Assembly: GCA_030654395.1 (NCBI GenBank)
Contig: JAURXM010000108.1
Location: forward strand, 1 to 64,000
Reading direction: 5' to 3'
From: Aquabacterium sp.
GTDB taxonomy: Bacteria > Pseudomonadota > Gammaproteobacteria > Burkholderiales > Burkholderiaceae_C
Length of the DNA stretch: 64,000 nt
Shown: piece after piece, positions 8,385 through 18,824 of the stretch
Numbering within the stretch: position 1 is the stretch's first letter
Layout: each line of letters opens with the position of its first letter
Notes under the pieces: model-generated
The model's input: the letters and a program-made list of their open reading frames with translations, nothing else
Told to the model about the DNA's origin: nothing
Databases searched by the model: none
Position numbers and translations under genes: made by a program

Positions 8385-9449
8385 ATGCCACTCGTTTCCA
8401 TGCGCCAACTGCTGGACCATGCTGCTGAAAACAACTACGGCATTCCTGCGTTCAACGTCAATAACCTGGAACAGGTTCAGGCCATCATGCAGGCCGCAGA
8501 CGAAGTCGGCGCCCCGGTGATCATGCAAGCCAGTGCCGGTGCACGCAAGTACGCTGGTGGTGATTTTCTGCGTCACCTGATTGCTGCAGCGGTTGAAACA
8601 TACCCCCACATCCCCGTGGTGATGCACCAGGATCACGGCCAGTCGCCTGCTATTTGCAAGGGCGCGATCGACATCGGCTTCAGCTCGGTGATGATGGACG
8701 GCTCTCTGCGCGAAGACGGCAAAACGCCAGCTGATTTTGCCTATAACGTGGAAGTGACACGTCAAGTGGTTCAGATGGCCCACGCATTGGGCGTGACCGT
8801 TGAGGGCGAGTTGGGCTGCTTGGGTTCGCTGGAAACCGGCATGGCTGGTGAAGAAGACGGCATTGGCGCTGAAGGCGTGTTGGACCATGCATCTTTGTTG
8901 ACCGACCCAGAAGAGGCTGCGCAGTTTGTGAAGGACACCGGTTTGGACGCCTTGGCGATCGCCATCGGCACCAGCCACGGCGCTTACAAGTTCACGCGCA
9001 AGCCCACTGGCGACATCTTGGCCATCAGCCGCATCAAGGAAATCCACGCGCGCATTCCCAATACGCACTTGGTGATGCACGGTTCGTCTTCTGTGCCGCA
9101 GGACCTGTTGGCTGAGATCCGCAAGTACGGTGGCGATTTTGGCGAAACCTACGGCGTGCCCGTGGAAGAGATCCAAGAGGCCATCAAGTTCGGCGTGCGC
9201 AAGATCAACATCGACACCGACATCCGCTTGGCGATGACCGCTGCGATCCGCCGCTTCTTGGTCGAGAACCCAACCAAGTTTGACCCACGCGAATACCTCA
9301 AGCCTGCTCGCGAGGCCGCCAAGGCCATCTGCAAGCAACGCTATATGGAGTTTGGCTGTGAAGGCCAAGCCAGCAAGATCAAAGGCATCTCTTTGGTCGA
9401 CATCGCCGCGCAATACGCCAGCGGCAAGCTGGGCCAGATCGTCGCCTGA
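8385..9449 (+). CDS. fba: Class II fructose-bisphosphate aldolase
   Basis: A 354-residue zinc-dependent aldolase splitting fructose 1,6-bisphosphate into dihydroxyacetone phosphate and glyceraldehyde 3-phosphate. It matches the proteobacterial/Calvin-type class IIA enzymes: start [21 protein letters not shown], zinc/substrate motif [10 protein letters not shown] (H81-H84 region), MMDGS, VEGELG with Glu142, [18 protein letters not shown] and KINIDTDIR. The ATG at 8385 follows GGGGATA. It is located after pyk as in many Burkholderiales and is followed 12 bp later by a lipase gene. Confidence 0.97.
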   Translation: MPLVSMRQLLDHAAENNYGIPAFNVNNLEQVQAIMQAADEVGAPVIMQASAGARKYAGGDFLRHLIAAAVETYPHIPVVMHQDHGQSPAICKGAIDIGFSSVMMDGSLREDGKTPADFAYNVEVTRQVVQMAHALGVTVEGELGCLGSLETGMAGEEDGIGAEGVLDHASLLTDPEEAAQFVKDTGLDALAIAIGTSHGAYKFTRKPTGDILAISRIKEIHARIPNTHLVMHGSSSVPQDLLAEIRKYGGDFGETYGVPVEEIQEAIKFGVRKINIDTDIRLAMTAAIRRFLVENPTKFDPREYLKPAREAAKAICKQRYMEFGCEGQASKIKGISLVDIAAQYASGKLGQIVA

Positions 9450-9461
9450 TAGGGGCGTTCA

Positions 9462-10421
9462 ATGACGGTCATGAAGTGGGTTGCCGCTGTGGTGGGCGCC
9501 GGTTTGGTCGCCGCGGCGATTGCCGGTGCGGTCACCTTGCATGCCAAGCCAGAGGACGCGTCGGTTGTGGCTGACGATGCCCAAACGCAATATCCGATCG
9601 TGCTGGCGCATGGCATGGCCGGGTTTGCTTATCTGGGCTCGTTTTCATACTGGAATGGCATCCCGGAGCGCTTGCGTGCCCACGGCGCGCAGGTGTTTGT
9701 GACGCAGGTTTCTGCTTTGAATTCGTCTGATCTGCGCGGGCAGCAACTGCTGGCCCAAGTTGAGCAAATCGTGGCAGAAACCGGGGCGCACAAGGTTAAC
9801 TTGATTGGCCACAGCCACGGCAGCATGTCCATTCGGTATGTGGCAGCGATGCGGCCCGATTTGGTGGCGTCTGTGACGTCGGTGGCAGGGCCTGTCACAG
9901 GGTCGGATACCGCAGACTGGGTGGCCGAGTTATCGCAGTCGCATCCCTGGGCGGCCAATGTATTGTTGTCCATGGGCGCAGGGCTTGGCGAGGCGATCAG
10001 CTGGGCCAGTGGTAAAGCACTGCCTCAAGATGCCAAGGCCGCCATGCTGTCTTTGGGCGCGCGTGGGGCGGGTGACTTCAATCGGCGATTTCCGGCTGGG
10101 GTGCCAGAGGCGTATTGCGGTGAGGGCGCGCATGAGGTCAACGGCGTGCGTTTTTACTCATGGAGCGGGGTGGGGACGTTCTATCGCGCGGCCAACCCGG
10201 CAGACTATCTGATGACCTTGACCCATCAGACGTTCAAGCACGGCCCCAGCGATGGTTTGGTTGGGCAGTGCGCCAGCCACTTGGGGGAGGTCATCCGTGA
10301 TGATTACCCTATGAACCATTTTCACGCGACCAACCTGTTTTGGGGCGTGGTTGGCCCGGACGTGGACCCTGTGCAGTTGTATGTGGACCAGGCCCACCGG
10401 CTCAAGCAGGCTGGGCTCTGA
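9462..10421 (+). CDS. Secreted triacylglycerol lipase, family I.2 (copy 1)
   Basis: A 319-residue lipase related to Burkholderia/Pseudomonas family I.2 enzymes. An N-terminal hydrophobic segment (5-27) is the signal peptide or an uncleaved anchor. The mature part begins near QTQYPIVLAHGMAGF. The catalytic triad is inferred as Ser118 (GHSHG), Asp264 (PSDGLVG) and His286 (YPMNHFH). Cys219 and Cys269 match the single disulfide of the Burkholderia lipases. Such enzymes need a dedicated inner-membrane foldase, encoded two genes downstream. The elbow has His where the neighbour has Gln, so substrate preference may differ. Confidence 0.85.
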   Translation: MTVMKWVAAVVGAGLVAAAIAGAVTLHAKPEDASVVADDAQTQYPIVLAHGMAGFAYLGSFSYWNGIPERLRAHGAQVFVTQVSALNSSDLRGQQLLAQVEQIVAETGAHKVNLIGHSHGSMSIRYVAAMRPDLVASVTSVAGPVTGSDTADWVAELSQSHPWAANVLLSMGAGLGEAISWASGKALPQDAKAAMLSLGARGAGDFNRRFPAGVPEAYCGEGAHEVNGVRFYSWSGVGTFYRAANPADYLMTLTHQTFKHGPSDGLVGQCASHLGEVIRDDYPMNHFHATNLFWGVVGPDVDPVQLYVDQAHRLKQAGL

Positions 10422-10433
10422 TCGTTGTCCGAA

Positions 10434-10463
10434 TAACCCGACGGGGTTAACTCTAATTTCTTT
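10434..10463 (+). terminator. Weak hairpin after the first lipase gene
   Basis: TAACCC (10434-10439) pairs with GGGTTA (10444-10449) around a GACG loop, followed by a T-rich but interrupted stretch. It lies 13 bp after the stop of the first lipase gene, inside the 137-bp gap before the second. It could partly terminate transcription or protect the transcript end. The T-tract is not a clean run. Confidence 0.35.
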
Positions 10464-10555
10464 GCGTGCGGCAACAAAGTTATGCTCGGTTCGCGTGATC
10501 AAACAGTCGTTTGATGCGGTCTGGCAGCTTGGCTGCGCTCAATTCTTTGGAGTAA

Positions 10556-12543
<1,988 letters not shown>

Positions 12544-12603
12544 AAAAAGCGTGGAGAGACGGTTTATGCTCTCGGCTGACTTAATCGCTACGGAGATAAA
12601 ACC

Positions 12604-13278
12604 ATGCTCAAGCTCTATGGATTTGCACTGTCGAACTACTACAACAAGGTCAAGCTGGCATTGCTGGAAAAGGGCGTCCCGTTTGAGGAAGTCTTGGTGT
12701 CCTTCGGTGGTGAGGGCGTCGAGGGCAAGTCGCCCTTAGGCAAGGTGCCTTATCTTGAAACAGAGCAAGGCTTCTTGTGCGAAAGCCAAGTCATGGTTGA
12801 CTACATCGAGGCCCGCTGGCCGACGCCTGCACTGATCCCCTCCGATGCTTGGCAGGCCGCCAAGGTGCGCGAGTTGGTCACGTACTCTGATCTGCATGTT
12901 GAGTTGTGCGCACGGCAGTTGTATGCCCAAGCCTTTTTTGGCCGCACCTTGTCTGAGAAATTCTTGGCACGCGTCAAGGGTGAGCTGGCCAAAAACTTGG
13001 CCGCCTTCAAGCAGTTGGCCGTGTTCGGGCCTTATGCCGCGGGCGACACCTTCACCATGGCCGATTGCGCGGTCTACACGAGTCTGCCACTGGCCGCCTT
13101 GGCCAGTAAGATCGTGTACGGCGAAGACTTGGTTGCCGCAGCAGGCATTGACTGGAAACCCTATGTCAAGCTGATCGAGCAACGCCCTGCGGCGCAAAAG
13201 GTCGCGCTGGATCGCAAAACAGATCAGGAGCGTGCATTGGGTGTAGCCAGAGCCAAAGCCGCCTCCACGGGTGGCTGA
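12604..13278 (+). CDS. Glutathione S-transferase family protein
   Basis: A 224-residue cytosolic protein with an N-terminal thioredoxin-like GST domain (LKLYGFALSNYYNKVKLALLEKG, then SPLGKVPYLET and the glutathione-contacting ESQVMVDYIE at about 60-70) and an all-helical C-terminal domain. GGAGATAA precedes the ATG. It stands alone between the lipase foldase gene and the SEC-C gene, on the same strand. The substrate cannot be deduced; detoxification or stress roles are typical of the family. Confidence 0.85.
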   Translation: MLKLYGFALSNYYNKVKLALLEKGVPFEEVLVSFGGEGVEGKSPLGKVPYLETEQGFLCESQVMVDYIEARWPTPALIPSDAWQAAKVRELVTYSDLHVELCARQLYAQAFFGRTLSEKFLARVKGELAKNLAAFKQLAVFGPYAAGDTFTMADCAVYTSLPLAALASKIVYGEDLVAAAGIDWKPYVKLIEQRPAAQKVALDRKTDQERALGVARAKAASTGG

Positions 13279-13316
13279 TTGCCGTATTGGGTGAGCGTGA
13301 TGATGTGTGAGAAAAC

Positions 13317-14285
13317 ATGCCTGATGATTTGAATAAACTGGTGGATACATTGCTCGGGGCCGCAGCAAAGGTGCTGCTGCGAGACGAGGACTTCGGCCAT
13401 TTTTTGCGGTGGGGAGATCGGACCTTGCCGTCGTTGCTGGGTTATTGGGGCTCTAGTCCGCTGCAAACGGTGGGGGCTGAATATGACCAATCGCAGGACG
13501 ATAAGCTCATCGGCCTGATGGCCCGTTCGCTGTATGCGGCCATGCCACTGCCCTCACGCGGCTTTCGGTCGATCCAGTTGGTGTTGCCTGAGCGCCATGA
13601 GGTTTGCTGCTGCGGTTCGGGTCAACAATTCAAAGACTGCTGCGCTCCCTTGGCCGAGGCTTTGCCGCCCTTTCACACGGAGTTGTGTGTGGGCCCCATG
13701 CTTTTATCGATGGGCAAGGGTGCTTGGGCCGACTTGCCTGACGCCCACATGCCTGTGGACTTGGTTTGTTCCGTCGCCTATGACTGGCTGATGTCGGGGC
13801 GTGCTACCGAGGTCGTTCGCTTGCTGGGGCCATGGTTGCCAGCACAAGGTCCGATCCCAGATGAGCGCGCCGACTTGCTTGACATGCTGGGAGATGCTTA
13901 TGCGGACTTGAGCAAGCCTCGCAAGCGCAAAGAGCTGGCTGATGCGATGATTGCCCGAGGCGGTCCCGCGGTGCAATCCAAAGGGTGGCAACGTATGGCG
14001 CTCATGTCCTGTGATGCGGGGCAGTACGCTGCCGCACATGAGGCCTTCAAAGCGTCGCAGCGGCTGGTGCCTGATGACCCAGATCTGTCCATCCTGGAGT
14101 TGAGCTTGCTCATTGGTGAGGGTGACGTCATCCAGCTGCGTGAGCGCGCTGACTTTTGGGTGCGCAGCCTGTCTCGCCGGAATAAAAATAACGAGTTCGA
14201 TGGCCTGATCGAAACGGTGCGCGATATGGGCGTGCGCGGCAATGAGATGTTGCTCGAAGCGGCTGAGCGCTACAACAGGGCCTGA
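13317..14285 (+). CDS. SEC-C motif protein with helical repeat C-terminus
   Basis: A 322-residue protein with a zinc-binding SEC-C motif in the middle: C97-C-C99-G-S101 followed by K-D-C108-C109, matching CxCxS...CC. SEC-C motifs bind zinc and occur at the end of SecA and in diverse small proteins. The region after ~150 is helical and TPR-like (pairs such as [22 protein letters not shown]). The N-terminal 95 residues are not recognised. It could be an adaptor protein, but no function can be named. The ATG at 13317 has only a weak ribosome site. purC starts 46 bp after its stop. Confidence 0.6.
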   Translation: MPDDLNKLVDTLLGAAAKVLLRDEDFGHFLRWGDRTLPSLLGYWGSSPLQTVGAEYDQSQDDKLIGLMARSLYAAMPLPSRGFRSIQLVLPERHEVCCCGSGQQFKDCCAPLAEALPPFHTELCVGPMLLSMGKGAWADLPDAHMPVDLVCSVAYDWLMSGRATEVVRLLGPWLPAQGPIPDERADLLDMLGDAYADLSKPRKRKELADAMIARGGPAVQSKGWQRMALMSCDAGQYAAAHEAFKASQRLVPDDPDLSILELSLLIGEGDVIQLRERADFWVRSLSRRNKNNEFDGLIETVRDMGVRGNEMLLEAAERYNRA

Positions 14286-14331
14286 ACGCGGGGCACAATA
14301 TCACCTTGCCGATTTGCTTTGTCCGCCAGCC

Positions 14332-15243
14332 ATGACCTCAGCCTTGCACACCTCATCTTTGACCTCTTTGCCCCTGCTTGCCCGAGGCAAGGTACGGGAC
14401 AACTACGCCGTCGGCAACGACCGCATCCTGATGGTGGCTTCTGACCGCATCAGCGCGTTCGACGTGATCATGGGTGAGCCCATCCCAGGCAAGGGCGCCT
14501 TGTTGACCAAAATGGCGCTGTTCTGGTTTGAGTTGCTCAAAGATGTCGCCCCCAATCACCTGACAGGCGATGACCCGGTGAGTGCGGTGACGCCCGCTGA
14601 GCGCGCCCAAGTTGAGGGCCGCGCCATGTTGGTCAAAAAGCTCAAACCCCTGCCAGTTGAGGCGGTGGTGCGTGGGTATTTGGCAGGTAGCGGCTGGAAG
14701 GAGTACCAGCACAACGGCGAAGTCTGCGGTGTGGTGTTGCCTGCAGGTTTGAAAAATGCCAGCAAATTGCCTGAGCCCATCTTCACGCCAGCGACCAAGG
14801 CCGAAATGGGTGACCACGATGAGAATATCAGCTACGACAAAATGGTCGAGATCATCGGTGCCGACTTGGCTGAGCAGGTGCGCACTTTGGCCATCAAGCT
14901 CTACCAAAGGGCGGCTGACTACGCGTTGACCAAGGGCATCATCATTGCCGACACCAAGTTTGAGTTCGGCTTGGATGAGCAAGGCACGCTGACCGTGATG
15001 GACGAGGTGCTGACGCCTGATTCATCGCGGTTTTGGCCGGTCGAGGGGTATGACAAGGCCTTCAACGAAGGCAGCAATCCACCCAGCTACGACAAGCAGT
15101 TTGTACGCGATTGGCTGGAGCAGGCCACTGTCAATGGGCGGCCTTGGGACAAGACGGCTCCGTCGCCAGCCTTGCCTCAATCTGTGATTGACTACACCGC
15201 AGCCAAATACCAAGAGGCACTGACCCGTTTGACGGGCCAGTAA
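14332..15243 (+). CDS. purC: Phosphoribosylaminoimidazole-succinocarboxamide synthase (SAICAR synthase)
   Basis: A 303-residue enzyme of de novo purine synthesis that joins CAIR and aspartate with ATP to make SAICAR. Motifs: [38 protein letters not shown] split around the conserved [25 protein letters not shown], and TKFEFG followed by [13 protein letters not shown]. Length agrees with the long eukaryote/betaproteobacterial form. The ATG at 14332 gives [16 protein letters not shown]. In related genomes purC is commonly followed by purE and purK; here those genes lie 24 kb away, and a convergent PEP-CTERM gene follows immediately. Confidence 0.96.
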   Translation: MTSALHTSSLTSLPLLARGKVRDNYAVGNDRILMVASDRISAFDVIMGEPIPGKGALLTKMALFWFELLKDVAPNHLTGDDPVSAVTPAERAQVEGRAMLVKKLKPLPVEAVVRGYLAGSGWKEYQHNGEVCGVVLPAGLKNASKLPEPIFTPATKAEMGDHDENISYDKMVEIIGADLAEQVRTLAIKLYQRAADYALTKGIIIADTKFEFGLDEQGTLTVMDEVLTPDSSRFWPVEGYDKAFNEGSNPPSYDKQFVRDWLEQATVNGRPWDKTAPSPALPQSVIDYTAAKYQEALTRLTGQ

Positions 15244-15255
15244 ACCGTTGGTGTA

Positions 15256-15765
15256 TCAGATTGACTTGCGGCGAGCAATCAAGCTGACAACACCCAAGCC
15301 TGCCAAAGCCAAAGCGATGGACTCTGGCTCAGGCACGGCTGGTGTTGCACCCAAGGACAGGGTGTACTGCCCGCCATTGCGGCCAGTTGTCAAGCCGTTC
15401 AGCGTGAAACTGTAGGCGCCTGCAGCCAAGTTTGAGAAGGTGTAGCTGGAGATGTCGTCGCCGGCTGCTGTCGATTGCGACACGTTCACGCCCAAACCCG
15501 TCAGGCTGAATGAGTCAAAACGGACATTCTTGCCACCGAGTGTGCTTAGCGTGTAACCGTAGCCCACATCGGATGCTGTGCCGAGGGTGAAGTTGAAGGT
15601 GTCAGCAAAAGCGTGATCCTTGGCGTGGATGAGCGTGTTGGACGTCCAGCCAGCAACATAGGTGTCCAGCGCGTTGGGTACGGTGGTTGTGGTGGTGTCG
15701 GTTACGGCAAACGCCGATGCTGCAATCATCGAGCAGGCGATTGCGGCTGCAAATTTCAACTTCAT
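15256..15765 (-). CDS. FxDxF-type PEP-CTERM sorting-domain protein
   Basis: A 169-residue exported protein. An N-terminal signal peptide (KFAAAIACSMIAASAFA) precedes a beta-rich Ser/Thr/Gly body containing the F-A-D-T-F motif typical of the FxDxF PEP-CTERM family. The C-terminus has the exosortase signal: VPEPESIALALAGLGVVSLI followed by ARRKS, i.e. PEP, a membrane helix and a basic tail. Exosortase (EpsH/XrtA type) is expected to process it and deliver it to the cell surface or matrix. The ATG at 15765 has AAGGAG upstream. No exosortase gene lies in the window. Confidence 0.85.
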   Translation of the reverse strand: MKLKFAAAIACSMIAASAFAVTDTTTTTVPNALDTYVAGWTSNTLIHAKDHAFADTFNFTLGTASDVGYGYTLSTLGGKNVRFDSFSLTGLGVNVSQSTAAGDDISSYTFSNLAAGAYSFTLNGLTTGRNGGQYTLSLGATPAVPEPESIALALAGLGVVSLIARRKSI

Positions 15766-15817
15766 GGGCACTCCTTAAGTCGGGCGATATCAATCAACCC
15801 ATTGTATGTATGCGGGC

Positions 15818-16678
15818 TTAGGCTGCATCCCCTGGACTCGGGGGCGATACCTCCACAAAGGGCTCTCCATTTTCGTCCAGTGGGAATTCGACCGTGTCAC
15901 GGTTGGCATAGGCCAGCGCGGCGGCTTCGGCTTGCTCTGGGGTGGCCGTCCAGAGCTTGATCATCTCGGCGGCATCGCTCACGCCGATTTTCTTCAGGGA
16001 TGAGAACAAGGCGATGCCGATGTCGGCCTCGTCGGTTGACAGGTCGCTGAGGACGGCTTGCGCTGCACGCAGTGATTCGGCCTGTTCTTTGCGGTTGAGC
16101 TTGTCGGCCTTGGTCAGCAGCACCAGCAGCTTGACTTCGCCATTGCGCACACGTGGGGTCACGAACTCCAGCAGTTGCAAGTCCAAGTCTGTGAAACCGT
16201 GGCGTGAATCCACCATCTGCACCACGGCCGTCAAGTTGCGGCGCAGGGCCAAATAATTGGCCATGACCTCTTGCCAGCGCAGCTTGGCCTTGCGTTCAAC
16301 GGCGGCGTATCCGTAGCCTGGCAAGTCAGTCCAAATTTGGTTGGCAGCCGTTTTGGGGCCCAAGTGGAACAAGTTGATGTGCTGGGTGCGGCCTGGTGTC
16401 TTGGACGCATAGGCCAGTTGCCGTTGCTGCGCCAGCGTGTTGATGGCGGTGGATTTCCCCGCATTGGACCTGCCAACGAAGGCGACTTCCGGCAACTCGC
16501 TCACGGGGACTTGGTGCAATTGGGCGGCCGTGATGAAAAAACGGGCGGTGTGCGCCCAAGCCATGGCTTCCTTGGCGGGGTCGATGATGGGAGCGGCCAC
16601 CTCAATTTGAGGCTTTCTTTCACTCCGTTTTTCGGGCTTCTTGGGGGCGTTTGGGCGAGGTGGTGTTGTACGGGTCAT
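15818..16678 (-). CDS. engB: Ribosome biogenesis GTPase EngB/YsxC/YihA
   Basis: A 286-residue TrmE-Era-EngA-like GTPase needed for assembly of the large ribosomal subunit. G1 is GRSNAGKS (69-76), the G2 Thr lies in TPGRTQ, G3 is DLPGYG and G4 is TKAD. It carries a basic ~45-residue N-terminal extension and a ~50-residue acidic tail, so it is longer than the E. coli protein (210). The upstream ATG at 16678 lacks a strong ribosome site; a shorter start is possible. It is divergent from the cytochrome c4 gene, an arrangement common in Burkholderiales. Confidence 0.93.
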   Translation of the reverse strand: MTRTTPPRPNAPKKPEKRSERKPQIEVAAPIIDPAKEAMAWAHTARFFITAAQLHQVPVSELPEVAFVGRSNAGKSTAINTLAQQRQLAYASKTPGRTQHINLFHLGPKTAANQIWTDLPGYGYAAVERKAKLRWQEVMANYLALRRNLTAVVQMVDSRHGFTDLDLQLLEFVTPRVRNGEVKLLVLLTKADKLNRKEQAESLRAAQAVLSDLSTDEADIGIALFSSLKKIGVSDAAEMIKLWTATPEQAEAAALAYANRDTVEFPLDENGEPFVEVSPPSPGDAA

Positions 16679-16784
16679 AGGACATTGTAAAATCTTCCTG
16701 TTTATCTGCCTAATCGACTTGGTCTAAAACCCCGTTGGGCAGCCTTTAACCGCCAAATCAACGCCAAGTCACAGGCCCCATGCC

Positions 16785-17414
16785 ATGAAGCGCTTCACGA
16801 ATCTGATTGCCCTCGTCACAGTTGCCTTGTCCCTGTCCAGTGGCTTGGCCCACGGCTCGGAAGGCAAATCCACCAAACCTGATTTGGCCGCAGGTGAGGC
16901 CAAGGCCGCCACCGTGTGCGCCGCATGTCACTCGGCCGATGGGTCACGCGGCCTGCCCGCCTACCCCATCTTGCAAGGGCAGCACCCTGAGTATTTGGTC
17001 AAGCAGTTGACCGAATTCAAAGAAGGCAAGCGTAAAAACAGCATCATGGGCGGCATGGCCGGCGTGTTGTCTGCCGATGACATGCGCAACATCGCTGCGT
17101 TCTACGCTGGTAAAAAAGCCAAAGATGGCGTCAGCAAGAACCCTGAGCTGGTGGCCTCGGGTGAGCGCATCTACCGTGGTGGCATTGCCAAGAAAAGTGT
17201 CGCGGCTTGTGCTGGCTGCCATAGCCCTAACGGCGTCGGCATCCCTGCGCAATACCCACGATTGGCTGGCCAGCATGCTGACTACATCAAAGCCCAGTTG
17301 ACGGCCTTCCGCCAAGGCGATCGCACCAACAGTGCGCAGATGACAGCCATTGCAGCCAACCTGAGCGACAAGGAAATCGAAGCCTTGTCCGACTACCTCG
17401 CTGGCCTGCGTTGA
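16785..17414 (+). CDS. Diheme cytochrome c4
   Basis: A 209-residue periplasmic cytochrome. A signal peptide (1-24, ending LAHG) is followed by two homologous cytochrome c domains with heme sites C45-AA-C48-H49 and C142-AG-C145-H146. Methionine ligands are expected in SIMGGMAGVL and QMTAIAANLS. Cytochrome c4 passes electrons from the bc1 complex to terminal oxidases. The ATG at 16785 is preceded by another out-of-frame ATG. A Crp-type regulator gene follows 11 bp later rather than the c-type cytochrome maturation genes often found here. Confidence 0.92.
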   Translation: MKRFTNLIALVTVALSLSSGLAHGSEGKSTKPDLAAGEAKAATVCAACHSADGSRGLPAYPILQGQHPEYLVKQLTEFKEGKRKNSIMGGMAGVLSADDMRNIAAFYAGKKAKDGVSKNPELVASGERIYRGGIAKKSVAACAGCHSPNGVGIPAQYPRLAGQHADYIKAQLTAFRQGDRTNSAQMTAIAANLSDKEIEALSDYLAGLR

Positions 17415-17425
17415 TCGCCTGATTC

Positions 17426-18184
17426 ATGCGTGAATGGATCACCCCTGATGTGCTGGCCTTGCTGCGGGTGGATCCGTGGTTTGGCAGCGTACAAAAAGAC
17501 TTCGAGGATGCGCTGCTGAACTTGGCAACACCTCGGCGCTTGCAAAACGGAGAGCATCTGTTTTTCAGGGGAGACCCACCAGATGGTCTGTACGCTATTT
17601 TGTCTGGCTCCTTGCGTGTATCGGGTTTGACCGAGGCGGGCAAGGAAGCGATTTTGTCTTTGGTCGATGCGCCCAGTTGGTTCGGCGAGATCGCTTTGTT
17701 TGACCGTTTGCCCCGCACACACAACGTCATGGCCAATGGCGAAGTCAGGGTGCTGCACATCCCCCAAAAAGAGCTATTGGCTTTGCTGGATATCACGCCT
17801 CAGTACTGGCGTGAGTTGGGTGTGTTGATGGCCTTGCGCCTGAGACTGACCTTCATCAGCATGGAGGACATGGCCTTGTTACCCGCTGAGGCACGTTTGG
17901 CGCGTCGCTTGGTGTGGCTGGTTCAGACGGCGTCCTTGTTGCCTAAAAATGGGGTCTGTGTGGTGCCCATTAGCCAAACCCAGTTGGGGCTGATGTTGTC
18001 GCTGTCGCGTCAGACCACCAACCAAGTCTTGCAGTCATTGCAGGATCAAAATGTCATACGTGTGGCCTATGGGCGCATCGAGATACTCGATCGCGAGCGA
18101 TTGATTGAGTTTGCGGGCGTGTCCCCTCATGAAAAACGCATCTTGAGCCACTTGGCCACCGGCGGCCACCATGGGCGTGACTAA
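17426..18184 (+). CDS. Crp/Fnr-family transcriptional regulator
   Basis: A 252-residue regulator. Residues 20-125 form a cyclic-nucleotide-binding jelly roll (GEHLFFRGDPPDGLYAILSG, FGEIALFDRLPRTHN). Residues 145-230 contain a winged helix-turn-helix (SQTQLGLMLSLSRQTTNQVL). The phosphate-cassette sequence is PRTHN rather than the Arg-Ser/Thr-Ala of cAMP-binding Crp, and there is no N-terminal cysteine cluster as in Fnr, so the signal is uncertain. It lies 11 bp behind cytochrome c4 on the same strand, so a respiratory or redox role is plausible but unproven. Confidence 0.88.
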   Translation: MREWITPDVLALLRVDPWFGSVQKDFEDALLNLATPRRLQNGEHLFFRGDPPDGLYAILSGSLRVSGLTEAGKEAILSLVDAPSWFGEIALFDRLPRTHNVMANGEVRVLHIPQKELLALLDITPQYWRELGVLMALRLRLTFISMEDMALLPAEARLARRLVWLVQTASLLPKNGVCVVPISQTQLGLMLSLSRQTTNQVLQSLQDQNVIRVAYGRIEILDRERLIEFAGVSPHEKRILSHLATGGHHGRD

Positions 18185-18246
18185 AGAAACAAGCTGGAGC
18201 GGCCGATATCCCCGATATCAGCCCATAGCTTCGTATCGAGGTCACC

Positions 18247-18567
18247 ATGTTCTACGTTTTGCGCGACGCCGCCGGTCAGATCAGCAGCTTGCACCGTGAG
18301 CCGGTTGTGGGCGCCCAAACGCTGCATGCGGACAACCCTGAAGTGCGTGTTTTCATGGGCTTGGACGAAGACCAGCAGCAATTTGCGCACATGGATGCCG
18401 GGTTGGTGCGGGTGCTGGAAGACCTGATTGATGCGCTGATTCGCCGCAACGTGCTGTGCATCACCGACTTGCCAATGGAAGCTCAACTCAAGCTGTTTGA
18501 CCGCAAGCATTTCCGCGATGGGGCGCAAAGCCATGCCTTGGATTTATTCAACCGAGGGCCGGGCTGA
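18247..18567 (+). CDS. Conserved hypothetical protein, 106 aa
   Basis: A small cytosolic protein beginning MFYVLRDAAGQISSLHREP. It is helical in its second half (VLEDLIDALIRRNVLCITDLP). I recall close relatives across Comamonadaceae, sometimes under the misleading label tryptophan synthase subunit beta-like, but it has no PLP-binding domain and is far too short. GAGGT lies 7 bp before the ATG, supporting translation. No function can be named. It is the last plus-strand gene before the quinoprotein region. Confidence 0.6.
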   Translation: MFYVLRDAAGQISSLHREPVVGAQTLHADNPEVRVFMGLDEDQQQFAHMDAGLVRVLEDLIDALIRRNVLCITDLPMEAQLKLFDRKHFRDGAQSHALDLFNRGPG

Positions 18568-18587
18568 TCTGAGTAGGCGGCGTGCGC

Positions 18588-18791
18588 TTACCGTGAGCGA
18601 CGCACCATGTCAAACGTGCCCTTTTCCATCGTCACTGTGCCTGGGCCTTGGACATCGGGGCCTCCAAGCAGGTTGACCCACGGGTCTTGCGCGTCGATGT
18701 TCACTCAGCCGTTCTTGTCGAGCAAATAGATCGGCATGTCTGAGGCCGCTGACCAACATGGTCCGCGTCAGCCATGCCGGTATTTGTTCAT
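18588..18791 (-). pseudogene. Decayed paralog of the adjacent acetoacetate-decarboxylase-fold gene
   Basis: Reading the minus strand from the TAA at 18588 back, the frame gives ASDMPIYLLDKNG, a TGA, VNIDAQDPWVNLLGGPDVQG, then PGTVTMEKGTFDMVRRSR. This aligns end to end with the C-terminus of the intact protein at 20759-21559 (EDAPFYVIRDGLVNI ... EPWAELIKGMDLQGAGSVL ... GRFDLTRRSW). In another frame positions 18783-18742 give IPAWLTRTMLVSGL, matching LPSWLVRAVYNQTMLG near that protein's N-terminus. The middle is deleted and frames are broken. It sits 33 bp behind the quinoprotein stop on the same strand, and an ATG with GAGGATT upstream survives at 18791, so it was once the downstream gene of that operon. 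Confidence 0.75.
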
Positions 18792-18824
18792 GGTGAATCC
18801 TCGCGGTTGGTGCGAATAGCCCGA

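Noticed and set aside
8112..9413. 433-codon antisense open frame opposite fba
   Set aside because: GC-rich codon bias leaves the antisense frame open. The plus strand encodes an unmistakable aldolase and the antisense product has no family features.
10522..10536. Sigma-54-like promoter TGGCAGCTTGGCTGC upstream of the second lipase gene, attractive because Pseudomonas lipA is sigma-54 dependent
   Set aside because: The -12 element is CTGC rather than TTGC, and the implied start would fall on the ribosome-binding site. The sequence is also a small GCAGC/GCTGC hairpin.
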